From positions 1-13,927 of the forward strand of contig JAUSEJ010000499.1 in assembly GCA_030650265.1 (NCBI GenBank): DNA of 13,927 nucleotides, given 5' to 3'. Positions 1 to 6,814 of this stretch are shown here, in pieces; within the stretch, counting starts at the first letter, position 1; every line of letters begins with the position of its first letter. The position numbers and the translations under genes are program-made. Below the pieces are notes generated by a model. It made no database searches, was not told the origin of the DNA, and saw only the letters and a list, made by a program, of their open reading frames with translations. Source of the stretch: Dehalococcoidia bacterium (GTDB lineage Bacteria; Chloroflexota; Dehalococcoidia; JACPQF01).

Positions 1-977
1 CGGCCGCCGGGCTTCAAGAGGCGCAGGAACAGGGCGACAAAGAGCAGTTCGGTCTTCTTGGTCTTGACCACGGCGAGGAGGTCCTTGGCCGTGTTCTCGT
101 AGTCGAGGCTGCCGGCGAAGGGCGGGTTGGCTAGTACCAGCGTGTAGGTCTCTTCGTCGCCGGCATGGTCCTGCGCCAACGAGTCGCGATAACGGATGTC
201 CGGGTTCTCCACGCCGTGCAGCAGCATGTTCATGCTGCCGATGCGCAGCATGGTATTGTCGAAATCGAAGCCGTGGAACATGTGTTGGTGGAAGTGAGCC
301 TTGAGCCTTTCGTCGTGCAATAGGTCCGGCCGGCGCTCGCGCAGGTACTCGCCGGAGGCGACGAGAAAGCCCGCCGTGCCGCCGGCCGGGTCGCAGATCA
401 GGTCGGTGGGCTGCGGCGCCGTCATCTCCACCATCAAGCGAATGATGTGGCGCGGCGTGCGGAACTGGCCGTTTTGGCCGGCGCTGGCGATCTTGGCGAG
501 CATGTATTCGTAGATGTCGCCCTTGGTGTCGCGTTCCGCCATCGGCACGCCGTCGAGCAGGTCCACCACCTTGGCCAGTAATGCCGGCGTGGGGATGGTA
601 AAGCGGGCGTCCTTCATGTGGTGGGCGTAGGTGGAGCCGTCGCCGCCCAGCGTGCGGAGGAAGGGAAAGACGTGTTCGCTGAGCACGACGTACATTTCCG
701 CCGGCGCCAGGTTCTTGAAGCGCGACCAGCGCAGGTCTTCGTAGGGCCGGCCGCCGCCCTTGCCGATCTCATCCTTGCCTTCGGGGAAGACACGCCGCTC
801 CATCGGTCCGCCAAAGTGGGCGGTCCGGTTTTCCTCAAGTGTTTGCAAGTCATCCAGTCGCCGCACGAACAGCAAGTAAGTGATCTGCTCGATGACTTCG
901 ATTGGATTGGCGATGCCGCCGGACCAGAAGGCGTCCCAAATGCGGTCGACCTGGCTTTTGATTTCGCCCGTGATCAT
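1..977 (-). CDS. hsdM: Type I restriction-modification DNA methyltransferase subunit HsdM, 5' part (325 codons; runs off left edge)
   Basis: Type I R-M systems use HsdM as the N6-adenine methyltransferase, which acts with HsdS (specificity) and HsdR (restriction). I read this frame codon by codon from ATG 977 to base 1 with no stop or frameshift. The N-terminus ([10 protein letters not shown]...[18 protein letters not shown], residues 14-43) is the typical HsdM N-terminal helical domain. The AdoMet motif is [10 protein letters not shown] (196-205, with Gly where a Cys or Ala is more common), and the catalytic motif IV is NPPF (284-287). An in-frame TAA directly precedes ATG 977, so this is the earliest ATG start. 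The Shine-Dalgarno is mediocre (GGAG, about 15 nt away). It begins 8 nt after the membrane-protein stop, so both genes probably share one promoter. GC content is clearly higher than in neighbouring genes, which suggests separate ancestry. The C-terminal part and any hsdS/hsdR lie outside the window. Confidence 0.95.
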   Translation of the reverse strand, partial: MITGEIKSQVDRIWDAFWSGGIANPIEVIEQITYLLFVRRLDDLQTLEENRTAHFGGPMERRVFPEGKDEIGKGGGRPYEDLRWSRFKNLAPAEMYVVLSEHVFPFLRTLGGDGSTYAHHMKDARFTIPTPALLAKVVDLLDGVPMAERDTKGDIYEYMLAKIASAGQNGQFRTPRHIIRLMVEMTAPQPTDLICDPAGGTAGFLVASGEYLRERRPDLLHDERLKAHFHQHMFHGFDFDNTMLRIGSMNMLLHGVENPDIRYRDSLAQDHAGDEETYTLVLANPPFAGSLDYENTAKDLLAVVKTKKTELLFVALFLRLLKPGG

Positions 978-985
978 TTATCGAT

Positions 986-1483
986 TCACTTTCTCCGGAG
1001 GATCAGAAATATGCCGATGCCAACTAGCAGAATTGGCCACCACAGTAGTACAGTCGCCCACTGGTCGCTATTTAAAATGAATTGGTTCGCGATCAGCAGT
1101 AAAAGCAGCGCCAGCCCGCAAAGAATCAAGCCCGGGAACAGAGGCCAATTGCGAGCGCCCCAGCTCCCCTCCCTGCGGGTGTGGATGGCGTAGACGAGGA
1201 GAAACGGGACGCCGAGGAAGACGAAAAAGAGCGACTCGAAGCCGAAGGGGATCGGCCCGGCCTGCTGGAGGCCGACAAAAGCGCCGAAACCGATGAGAAT
1301 CAGGCCAGGAATCAGGAAACCCAACTGGCGCTTCGACAGATAGTAGCCGGCGAGGAATGCCACCCCCACGGCCATGATGGCAAAGCCGGCCGCCGACTGC
1401 AAGAACTGGATCAAAATGAGAAACAGGCCTACTAAAACGAGAACAAAGCCGGGGATGAGGCGCGATCGGGTGTTGTCAGGCAT
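986..1483 (-). CDS. Six-helix membrane protein built from three two-helix repeats (LiaF/DUF5668-like TM style), function unknown
   Basis: This is a 165-aa, almost wholly hydrophobic protein. I see about six membrane helices near residues 8-27, 33-50, 55-74, 84-102, 114-135 and 142-162. The sequence is an internal triplication. Helices 1, 3 and 5 open with related segments (LIPGFVLVLVGL at 9-20, LIPGLILIGFGA at 57-68, LFPGLILCGLAL at 115-126). Helices 2, 4 and 6 each end in a basic patch (SKR, TRR, RRK). The last unit (WWPILLVGIGIFLIL) resembles the LiaI/LiaF-type transmembrane region annotated as DUF5668, but I cannot confirm membership. An upstream TTG at 1504 is possible. ATG 1483 is preferred because a GGGAGG Shine-Dalgarno (1492-1497) sits exactly 8 nt before it. 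A sigma-70-like promoter lies just upstream. hsdM follows 8 nt downstream. No catalytic motif is visible. Confidence 0.82.
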   Translation of the reverse strand: MPDNTRSRLIPGFVLVLVGLFLILIQFLQSAAGFAIMAVGVAFLAGYYLSKRQLGFLIPGLILIGFGAFVGLQQAGPIPFGFESLFFVFLGVPFLLVYAIHTRREGSWGARNWPLFPGLILCGLALLLLLIANQFILNSDQWATVLLWWPILLVGIGIFLILRRK

Positions 1484-1491
1484 CGCCTTTA

Positions 1492-1497
1492 CCTCCC
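1492..1497 (-). promoter_or_regulatory. Ribosome binding site that fixes the membrane-protein start
   Basis: GGGAGG on the minus strand lies 8 nt before ATG 1483. It would fall inside the coding region if the upstream TTG (1504) were used, so it argues for the 165-aa start. Confidence 0.75.
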
Positions 1498-1525
1498 TTG
1501 GCAAATAATCGGACTGTCTAGCGTA

Positions 1526-1554
1526 AGTATAGCAAGTTCTGGTATGCGTGTCGA
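1526..1554 (-). promoter_or_regulatory. Sigma-70-like promoter for the membrane protein and probably hsdM
   Basis: On the minus strand the -35 is TCGACA (1549-1554), followed by a 17-nt spacer and a -10 of TATACT (1526-1531). Each hexamer matches 5 of 6 consensus bases. Predicted transcription starts near 1519, giving a leader of about 36 nt before ATG 1483. The site fills the short gap immediately after the ABC-F stop codon. No terminator separates the membrane gene from hsdM, so the promoter probably serves both. Confidence 0.7.
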
Positions 1555-1558
1555 TAGG

Positions 1559-3469
1559 TTATTCTCGGCGCATTTCCAACTCGGCGTGAATCGCCATCCA
1601 GTCCGTGGTCAGCGTGTCGATCTGTTCTCTGACCTCGCCATACTCACGGGTTAGCGCTGCTGCCCGCCCGGCGTCTTGATAAACCTCCGGATCGGCCAGC
1701 TCCTCTTCTATAGTGGCCAGTCTCTTCTCGAGGGCGAGAATCTGGCGTTCCAGTTCCACGCTCTGCTGGGCGGCGTCGGCCCCGGCGCTTTCAGTGGGCC
1801 GGGCGTTCCTCGCCGTCCGCTTCGCCTGTGCCGGCCCCGGGAGCGCTTTGGCGGTTTCCATGAGTTGTTTTTTGTGGCGATAATATGAGTAGTTGCCTAG
1901 ATATAGGGTTAGCCTGGCGTTGTCGACTTCCAGCACCTTAGTCGCCACGCGGTCGACGAATCGCCGGTCGTGGGAGGCAAACACTATCGTGCCTTCAAAC
2001 GATGAGAGGGCCTCTTCGAGCGCCTCGATGGACCCGAGGTCGAGGTGGTTGGTCGGCTCATCCAGTAGCAGGACGTTGGCTGGACGGAGCAGCATCTTCG
2101 CGAGCGCTACCCGGCTCCGCTCGCCGCCGCTCAGTTGACCAATCTTCTTGAACACGTCGTCGCCGGAAAGAAGGAATCGGCCTAGTATCCCCCGGACTGC
2201 CGTCAAAGTTATACCGCCAGGGGCATCTTCGTACACTTCGTCGAGCACGGCGCCTTCGCCGTCGAGACTATCGGCCTGGAGCTGGGAAAAGTAGGAGAGG
2301 ATGGCGTTGTGGCCAAGTCGGACGGCGCCCGTGGAGGGCGGCTCGACGCCGGCTAGTATCTTGAGCAAAGTCGACTTTCCCGCCCCGTTCGGTCCCGTCA
2401 GGGCGATCCGGTCGCCTCGCTCTATGGTTAGCTCTCCTTCGCCAAAGACGACTTTCTCACCGTAGGATTTGCCTAGGTTCTTGAAGATGACGGTTTCCCG
2501 GCCACCGGGCGGAGCGGGAGAGAATCTCAGCTTGATACTCTGGACGTTTCCGTCCGGTTGGTCGACAAGTTCCAGCTTGGCAAGCATCTTCTCGCGGCTT
2601 TTAACCGCCGAGGCTTTGGTCGCCTTGGCCCGAAAGCGATTGATGAACTCTTGCTGCTTTTCCAATTCCCCCTGTTGTCGCCTGAAGTTTGCCCCCTGGG
2701 CCTCCCGCCGCCGGTCCTTCTCGTCCGAGTAGAAAGAGTAGCTTCCGGCGTAGTCGACGATGGCACCCTTGGCCAACTCAAGGGTACGGAGTGTTATTCT
2801 GTCGAGAAAATAGCGATCGTGAGAAACGGCAATCACCGAGCCCCTGTAGGCGCTCAAGTATTCTTCAAGCCACTCGACTGCTCGTAGATCGAGGTGGTTG
2901 GTGGGTTCGTCAAGGAGAAGATAGCCGGGATTGACAAGTAGTAGCTTGGCCAGCCCGACCCGCATCTGCCAGCCACCGCTGAAATGTTCGAGCGGCCTCC
3001 CGTGGTCTTCCGCGGTAAAGCCCAGGCCGGCGAGAACCTGGCCGATCTTGGCTTCGACGAGATACCCGTCGGCTTGCTCGAAATCGTGGAGCACTTGTCC
3101 GTAATCGCTGAGAAGGGCGTGGAAGCGGGCATCGGTCGCCGGGCATGATTGCATTTCCGCTTCGATCTGGCGTTGCCGATCCTCGAGAGCGTTTACCTCG
3201 GTAAACACGCCGAGCATCTCTTCGTGTAGTGCGTGTCCAACGGGGAACTGGTTAACCTGCGAGAGGTATCCCAGGTCTGCCCTGGGCGCGATTATTACCT
3301 CGCCGAGGTCTGGCTCAACCTCGCCGATGGCTATTTTTAGGATGGTTGACTTACCGCTGCCGTTCGGCCCGATAAGGCCGACCCGCTCCCCAGGATTAAC
3401 CTGGAAAGTCAAGTTACGGAGGACGGTTTGCCCGCCAAATGATTTGGAGATTTTGCTAAGACGTAACAT
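1559..3469 (-). CDS. ABC-F family ATPase (Uup/EttA/YdiF-like ribosome-associated protein)
   Basis: This 636-aa protein has two ABC ATPase domains and no membrane segment, so it is an ABC-F protein and not a transporter. Domain 1 has Walker A GPNGSGKST (34-42), signature FSGGWQMR (163-170), Walker B LLLDEP (184-189) and switch SHDR (216-219). A charged helical linker spans about 245-315, the region that contacts P-site tRNA in this family. Domain 2 has Walker A GPNGAGKST (359-367), signature LSGGE (446-450), Walker B LLLDEP (467-472) and a second SHDR (499-502). The C-terminus (about 568-636) is a Glu/Arg-rich coiled coil, as in Uup-like members. ABC-F proteins bind the ribosomal E site and relieve stalled or antibiotic-blocked ribosomes. 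The sequence alone does not say whether this is a housekeeping or an antibiotic-resistance member. ATG 3469 is preceded by AAGGGG 4 nt away. The gene appears monocistronic with its own promoter. Confidence 0.95.
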   Translation of the reverse strand: MLRLSKISKSFGGQTVLRNLTFQVNPGERVGLIGPNGSGKSTILKIAIGEVEPDLGEVIIAPRADLGYLSQVNQFPVGHALHEEMLGVFTEVNALEDRQRQIEAEMQSCPATDARFHALLSDYGQVLHDFEQADGYLVEAKIGQVLAGLGFTAEDHGRPLEHFSGGWQMRVGLAKLLLVNPGYLLLDEPTNHLDLRAVEWLEEYLSAYRGSVIAVSHDRYFLDRITLRTLELAKGAIVDYAGSYSFYSDEKDRRREAQGANFRRQQGELEKQQEFINRFRAKATKASAVKSREKMLAKLELVDQPDGNVQSIKLRFSPAPPGGRETVIFKNLGKSYGEKVVFGEGELTIERGDRIALTGPNGAGKSTLLKILAGVEPPSTGAVRLGHNAILSYFSQLQADSLDGEGAVLDEVYEDAPGGITLTAVRGILGRFLLSGDDVFKKIGQLSGGERSRVALAKMLLRPANVLLLDEPTNHLDLGSIEALEEALSSFEGTIVFASHDRRFVDRVATKVLEVDNARLTLYLGNYSYYRHKKQLMETAKALPGPAQAKRTARNARPTESAGADAAQQSVELERQILALEKRLATIEEELADPEVYQDAGRAAALTREYGEVREQIDTLTTDWMAIHAELEMRRE

Positions 3470-3479
3470 TTAGCCCCTT

Positions 3480-3500
3480 GCACCGACACAGATGTGGTGC
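3480..3500 (-). other. Short inverted repeat in the ABC-F leader
   Basis: GCACC and GGTGC (5 bp) are separated by 11 nt. They lie between the predicted transcription start and the Shine-Dalgarno of the ABC-F gene. It could be a small leader hairpin or an operator half-site pair. It is short enough to be chance. Confidence 0.25.
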
Positions 3501-3506
3501 GGTCAA

Positions 3507-3535
3507 AGATTACCATAAGAGCCAGGTGGCGTCAA
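3507..3535 (-). promoter_or_regulatory. Sigma-70-like promoter for the ABC-F gene, extended -10
   Basis: On the minus strand the -35 is TTGACG (3530-3535), followed by a 17-nt spacer and a -10 of TAATCT (3507-3512). A TG one base upstream of the hexamer makes an extended -10 that compensates for the weak hexamer. Predicted transcription starts near 3500, about 31 nt before ATG 3469. Confidence 0.55.
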
Positions 3536-3625
3536 ACGGAATGCCAGTGGGCGCTTCTTGGATTCTGCGATGAGGGGTTGAAATCTCTCTTGAGCGGCGC
3601 TAATCAGAGTGTTTAGTCGCGTCGC

Positions 3626-4039
3626 CTAGTGGTCCTGCAGTTCCTTTGCATAGTGCCGATTCAACAAGTCTTGCGTCTGCTCTCGCGTGATCTTCTCAAT
3701 CTCGGAATCCGGCAGGCGGATAGTATCACGCAAGAAGCGCTGCAAGAAGGCGGGAAGCGGTCTGGGTGCGTCTGGCAACGGAGTAATTGCGTAGCGCACA
3801 GGATCTCCTTGCAAGCCACGCCAAAATTCGCTTTCGGACGCTAGTCGAAGTTGCCACTTCCAAATCTTATTCCGCATTTGCGATGGGACTTCTTCTCCAT
3901 CGATCCCGAAGGAGACAATGGTTCTCGAGGTAGAGCGATCAGGTTGGACCTTCAAATAGTGGGAGTGGTCGGTGCTGGTCTCGATGTAGCCCTGTCGCCG
4001 ACAGAATTCCCTTACCTGGCTCCATTTAGGCAGCGGCAC
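3626..4039 (-). CDS. HicA-like putative toxin (mRNA interferase fold) with C-terminal extension
   Basis: This is a 137-aa protein. Residues 1-66 look like a HicA/YcfA-type small dsRBD-like fold: a helix (SQVREFCRRQGYIE, 7-20), then a strand around DHSHYLKV (24-31), where HicA toxins carry the catalytic His, then RTIVSFG and the helix VPSQMRNKIWKWQL. HicA toxins cleave mRNA. Residues 67-137 form an extra helical, charged tail not found in minimal HicA (about 60-80 aa). I do not recognise this tail. The start is GTG 4039, with GAGG 6 nt upstream inside the 3' end of the antitoxin gene. The two genes overlap by 14 nt, so translation is probably coupled. The partner upstream has a HicB-like domain, which supports the assignment. 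Similarity was judged by eye and is distant. The protein could be an inactive or differently acting relative. Confidence 0.6.
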   Translation of the reverse strand: MPLPKWSQVREFCRRQGYIETSTDHSHYLKVQPDRSTSRTIVSFGIDGEEVPSQMRNKIWKWQLRLASESEFWRGLQGDPVRYAITPLPDAPRPLPAFLQRFLRDTIRLPDSEIEKITREQTQDLLNRHYAKELQDH

Positions 4040-4490
4040 TGTTTTCCTCTGAGCGGCCGAATATCATCTCGATTAGCTCGGAGTCGTTCTTTGCCAGACT
4101 GAGTCGAAGCACATGCGGCTCCTGACGTGCCATGTATGGTAGATGCCTGTTGAAGTCAAACTGTTGGAGATAATTGCGAACGTAGCTCCGCACCGAGGAG
4201 AGCAGATCCTGCCGGGCCTCTGGAAGGGTCCGACCAGTGCCACCGGTTTCTAACTCTTTCAGCCAAAGTGTAAAGCTATCGTCGTCCTCTGGCAGGAGAT
4301 CCACATGAAACTCGTATTGGTTGAGAACTCTTAGAAGCGTCTCGCGTGAGACCAGCAGCCCCCGCTCATGGCATCCGCGCACAATCATCACCGGATGCTC
4401 TTTCCTCACGACCTCGTCAAAAATGGGACTAAGGTTTCTGGCTGTGGTCAGATTCACTTCACGAACCATCGTTCGCTCTTCCGCCGGCAT
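4026..4490 (-). CDS. Putative antitoxin: Phd/YefM-like N-terminal domain fused to HicB-like domain
   Basis: This is a 154-aa protein. Residues 9-58 resemble the Phd/YefM antitoxin fold: REVNLTTARNLSPIFDEVVRK, then a short strand (PVMIVRG), then GLLVSRETLLRVL. In Phd/YefM proteins this dimerises and binds operator DNA. Residues 61-112 resemble the HicB partial RNase H fold: FHVDLLPEDDDSFTLWLKEL, then TGRTLPEARQDLLSSVRSYV. In HicB proteins this domain masks HicA. A basic and acidic tail follows. ATG 4490 is chosen because a perfect AGGAGG (4498-4503) lies 7 nt upstream. An ATG at 4520 would be almost at the predicted transcription start and has no Shine-Dalgarno. The stop overlaps the HicA-like gene by 14 nt. 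An inverted-repeat operator overlaps the promoter, as expected for autoregulated TA operons. Domain assignments are by eye. Confidence 0.62.
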   Translation of the reverse strand: MPAEERTMVREVNLTTARNLSPIFDEVVRKEHPVMIVRGCHERGLLVSRETLLRVLNQYEFHVDLLPEDDDSFTLWLKELETGGTGRTLPEARQDLLSSVRSYVRNYLQQFDFNRHLPYMARQEPHVLRLSLAKNDSELIEMIFGRSEENSAAA

Positions 4491-4497
4491 AGCTGCC

Positions 4498-4503
4498 CCT
4501 CCT
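4498..4503 (-). promoter_or_regulatory. Consensus ribosome binding site that sets the antitoxin start
   Basis: AGGAGG on the minus strand lies 7 nt before ATG 4490. It excludes the longer frame from ATG 4520, which would place this site inside the coding sequence. Confidence 0.75.
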
Positions 4504-4511
4504 CGCATATC

Positions 4512-4549
4512 TGTACACATTGTACTTAGTATACACTATGTACACTATT
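4512..4549. promoter_or_regulatory. Inverted-repeat operator with flanking 9-bp direct repeats, overlapping the TA promoter
   Basis: The core 4521-4544 is a 24-bp inverted repeat with no spacer. The left half is TGTACTTAGTAT and the right half is ACACTATGTACA, with 10 of 12 positions complementary. Each half is echoed 9 bp outward: TGTAC recurs at 4512 and 4521, and TACACTAT recurs at 4532 and 4541. The array covers the -10 and spacer of the TA promoter, where a bound antitoxin would block RNA polymerase. Confidence 0.7.
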
Positions 4550-4556
4550 TAGTAAA
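4528..4556 (-). promoter_or_regulatory. Sigma-70-like promoter of the toxin-antitoxin module
   Basis: On the minus strand the -35 is TTTACT (4551-4556), followed by a 17-nt spacer and a -10 of TATACT (4528-4533). Predicted transcription starts near 4521, about 30 nt before ATG 4490. The -10 and the spacer sit inside the inverted repeat described separately. Confidence 0.7.
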
Positions 4557-4675
4557 ACGGTGAAGAGCGGGCACTCCAAGAAAAATGACCCCGACGATTC
4601 GACAGCGAACGACTACGCGTCACGTAACGAAGTGAATTCCTGCAGAAAGCGATGGGAATTAAGGTAATTCGCGGT

Positions 4676-6814
4676 TTACATACTCAGAGCGATGAAGTTG
4701 TCCGCCCACTTGCGGTAGATACCGTTGCAGGTGAAGAGGAGGATCTGGTGGCTCTTGGCCAACTCACGGCAGAGTTGCATGGTGTTTTCCAAACGGCTTT
4801 GGTCGAAGGCGACAAAGGGATCATCGAGAAGCAGAGGTGGCTTCTTTCCTCCACAGATGAACTTAAGAAGGGAAAGGCGGGCGGCGAGATAAAACTGGTC
4901 CTGAGCGCCACGGCTCAGGCTAATCTGAGGGTCGATGAAGGGATCGACGTCCTTCTCCAGCGATTGAACTGTGAAGCTCAGAGTCCTCTCATCCACGGAA
5001 ACCTCCCGGTAACGACCCCCGGTTATGGTCGAGAGGTACTCGCCCATCTCTGCCTCAAGAGCATGTTTGGCAGCGATAAGGACGCGGTTCTTGGCCGTCT
5101 CGATAGTCTGTCTTGCCGTTTGGTAAATCAATAGCCGCCGTTGGGCCCTTTCCAGTTGGGAAGTCCAGATGGCTTGCTCTTCTGCCAAACGGTGGACATC
5201 CACGGCAGAAAAAGGGGAGTTTTCAATAATGGCTCGATTTCTCAATACCGCCTCATGCAGAGTCGTGGCCTCGGCCTCCGTGGCGTCGATCTGTCTGGCC
5301 AGTCGCGTGAAGGCCAGAGGGTCCATTTCTGCGTTGACCAATTCAGGCCCGGTCAAAATCTCCTGACAGTCTCGCCTTTTCCTGCTTATCTCGCGTCTGG
5401 ACCGTTCGAGTTCTTCGACCGTCCTGCCGCCTAGAAGTCCATCAAGCCTGGCCTTTGCTTGGCCAAGCTCGGTGTGTAGTCTCCTATAGGTCTCGTACTC
5501 TTCTAGCAGTTGCCCATAGTTCTTTCCGGGAAAACGGCTCAAGGTCTCCTGCCTCTCGCTTTTGGCCTCACTCAACCGTCGCCGCGCCTCTTCCAGGCGG
5601 GTGTGAGGTGACTGGACGGTAGTGTCCCGGCCAGGAGGCCCCGGGGAGCGTCGTCGGCCAAGGTCAAAGGCGACAAGCACGGCGCCCAATAGCGCGATCG
5701 CCAGCAGGTAGACGCTGTAGAAGGCGCCGATCAGGCCGCTAGCCGCGAGCGCCAGCCCGAGAGGCAACAGCCAAACGGGAATAGTCGAACCGGCCCCGGC
5801 GCCGCTCACCGTTTCCGCCAGGGCAATCTCCTGCTCTACCTCCTGTACCTGCTGGGCATGCAGGTTGATCGCTTCATTGGCACTTGCCAAACGCGCTATC
5901 GTGGCCGAGTCCAGAGCCTGCAATTGGCCATAAGGGGCAATGTTGGTCTCGATGCCCGTGATCTCTCTCTGTAGCCTTTCCGTGCTCTCGATTTTCTGGT
6001 CGAGTTCATCTTCCTGCAACGCAGTGGCATCAAGATCGCTCTTCACCTGCTGTCGTCTAAGATAGCGCTCTTTCAGGCGGCGAGCGTCATCCAGAGCAGT
6101 GAGCATCACGGCCAGCTTCTTCTCGTCGGCGGTCAGGTCATCCTGAGACCGGTCTATGGCGGCCAACTGGCCTCTTCGCTCGGCAATCTTGCCGCTGAGA
6201 TCGGCTAGTTTATCCCGGGCAGCGCGGATCTCACCGGGTTCCCTGGCCATGCCTGTTGTCCCTTTCTGCAGGTGGCCTATCTTGTCGTCGAGCTTCTTCA
6301 ACACCGTCGAGGCGACTACATCGTCGCCCCCGCCGGTGACGACTCTCTGCAACTCGTCTCCCAGACTCTTCCTCAGGTCCTTCTCCGATGCAAGATCGGC
6401 CAGACGATCCTGCCCAATGAAGGCAGTGGCCCTAAACAAAGACGCCGTGCCAAGGCCGATGGCTGCCGTGACGACAGACTCTGCAGCGGCTGGATCTCTA
6501 CTAACCGAACCCGTAAGTTGGTTGGTCAAAGCTAGACCCTTGCTCTCAAAGTCCTTGACGAGGCTAAAAGACTGGTCATCGAACGCGAAGACCAGGGTCA
6601 CCTCCGGCAGGGCCGTGTTGTTCCACGACCGGGTCTCCCGTACCTCGGCGTTGCGCACAGTGGGCCTCGTGAACAGGCCGAGGAGAAGGGCATCGTGCAA
6701 TGTGGTCTTGCCCAATTCGTTATTGCCATAGATCACGTTGAGGCCGGGAGAGAGATCCAGAGTGAAGTCGGCGAATCGCCGAAAACGCTTGACTGCTACT
6801 TGCCTCAGTATCAT
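4676..6814 (-). CDS. Rad50/SbcC-like (YhaN-like) ATPase with an internal transmembrane hairpin
   Basis: This 712-aa SMC/Rad50-type ATPase is the likely partner of the adjacent Mre11-like nuclease in DNA end processing. The N-lobe has Walker A GNNELGKTT (30-38) and Q-loop Gln135 (FIGQDRL). The C-lobe has signature LSRGAQDQ (633-640, Rad50-like), Walker B LLLDDP (661-666) and D-loop AFD (669-671). Between the lobes are two coiled-coil arms, about 195-335 and 400-590. The apex between them is not a CxxC zinc hook. It is a hydrophobic pair of helices, about 345-362 and 365-384, followed by basic residues (GRRR), so it probably anchors the protein in the membrane. The length is well below SbcC (about 1,000 aa), which gives short arms. 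ATG 6814 overlaps the nuclease stop by 4 nt (ATGA), so translation is probably coupled. B. subtilis YhaN is the closest type I can recall, and the name is tentative. Confidence 0.88.
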   Translation of the reverse strand: MILRQVAVKRFRRFADFTLDLSPGLNVIYGNNELGKTTLHDALLLGLFTRPTVRNAEVRETRSWNNTALPEVTLVFAFDDQSFSLVKDFESKGLALTNQLTGSVSRDPAAAESVVTAAIGLGTASLFRATAFIGQDRLADLASEKDLRKSLGDELQRVVTGGGDDVVASTVLKKLDDKIGHLQKGTTGMAREPGEIRAARDKLADLSGKIAERRGQLAAIDRSQDDLTADEKKLAVMLTALDDARRLKERYLRRQQVKSDLDATALQEDELDQKIESTERLQREITGIETNIAPYGQLQALDSATIARLASANEAINLHAQQVQEVEQEIALAETVSGAGAGSTIPVWLLPLGLALAASGLIGAFYSVYLLAIALLGAVLVAFDLGRRRSPGPPGRDTTVQSPHTRLEEARRRLSEAKSERQETLSRFPGKNYGQLLEEYETYRRLHTELGQAKARLDGLLGGRTVEELERSRREISRKRRDCQEILTGPELVNAEMDPLAFTRLARQIDATEAEATTLHEAVLRNRAIIENSPFSAVDVHRLAEEQAIWTSQLERAQRRLLIYQTARQTIETAKNRVLIAAKHALEAEMGEYLSTITGGRYREVSVDERTLSFTVQSLEKDVDPFIDPQISLSRGAQDQFYLAARLSLLKFICGGKKPPLLLDDPFVAFDQSRLENTMQLCRELAKSHQILLFTCNGIYRKWADNFIALSM

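Noticed and set aside
618..1193. Long open frame on the plus strand over the hsdM and membrane-protein genes
   Set aside because: It is antisense to two well-supported genes, shows no recognisable domain, and has the Arg/Pro-rich look of an antisense reading of GC-rich coding DNA.
4491..4520. Earlier ATG (4520) for the antitoxin gene
   Set aside because: The predicted transcription start is about base 4521, which would leave no leader. The consensus AGGAGG points to ATG 4490.
4656..4670. GAATTA/TAATTC hairpin just after the ATPase stop
   Set aside because: The stem is AT-only, 6 bp, with no following T-run on the minus strand, so it is not a credible intrinsic terminator.
4652..5134. Plus-strand open frame of 160 codons
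   Set aside because: It lies antisense to the conserved C-lobe of the Rad50-like ATPase and has no recognisable family.
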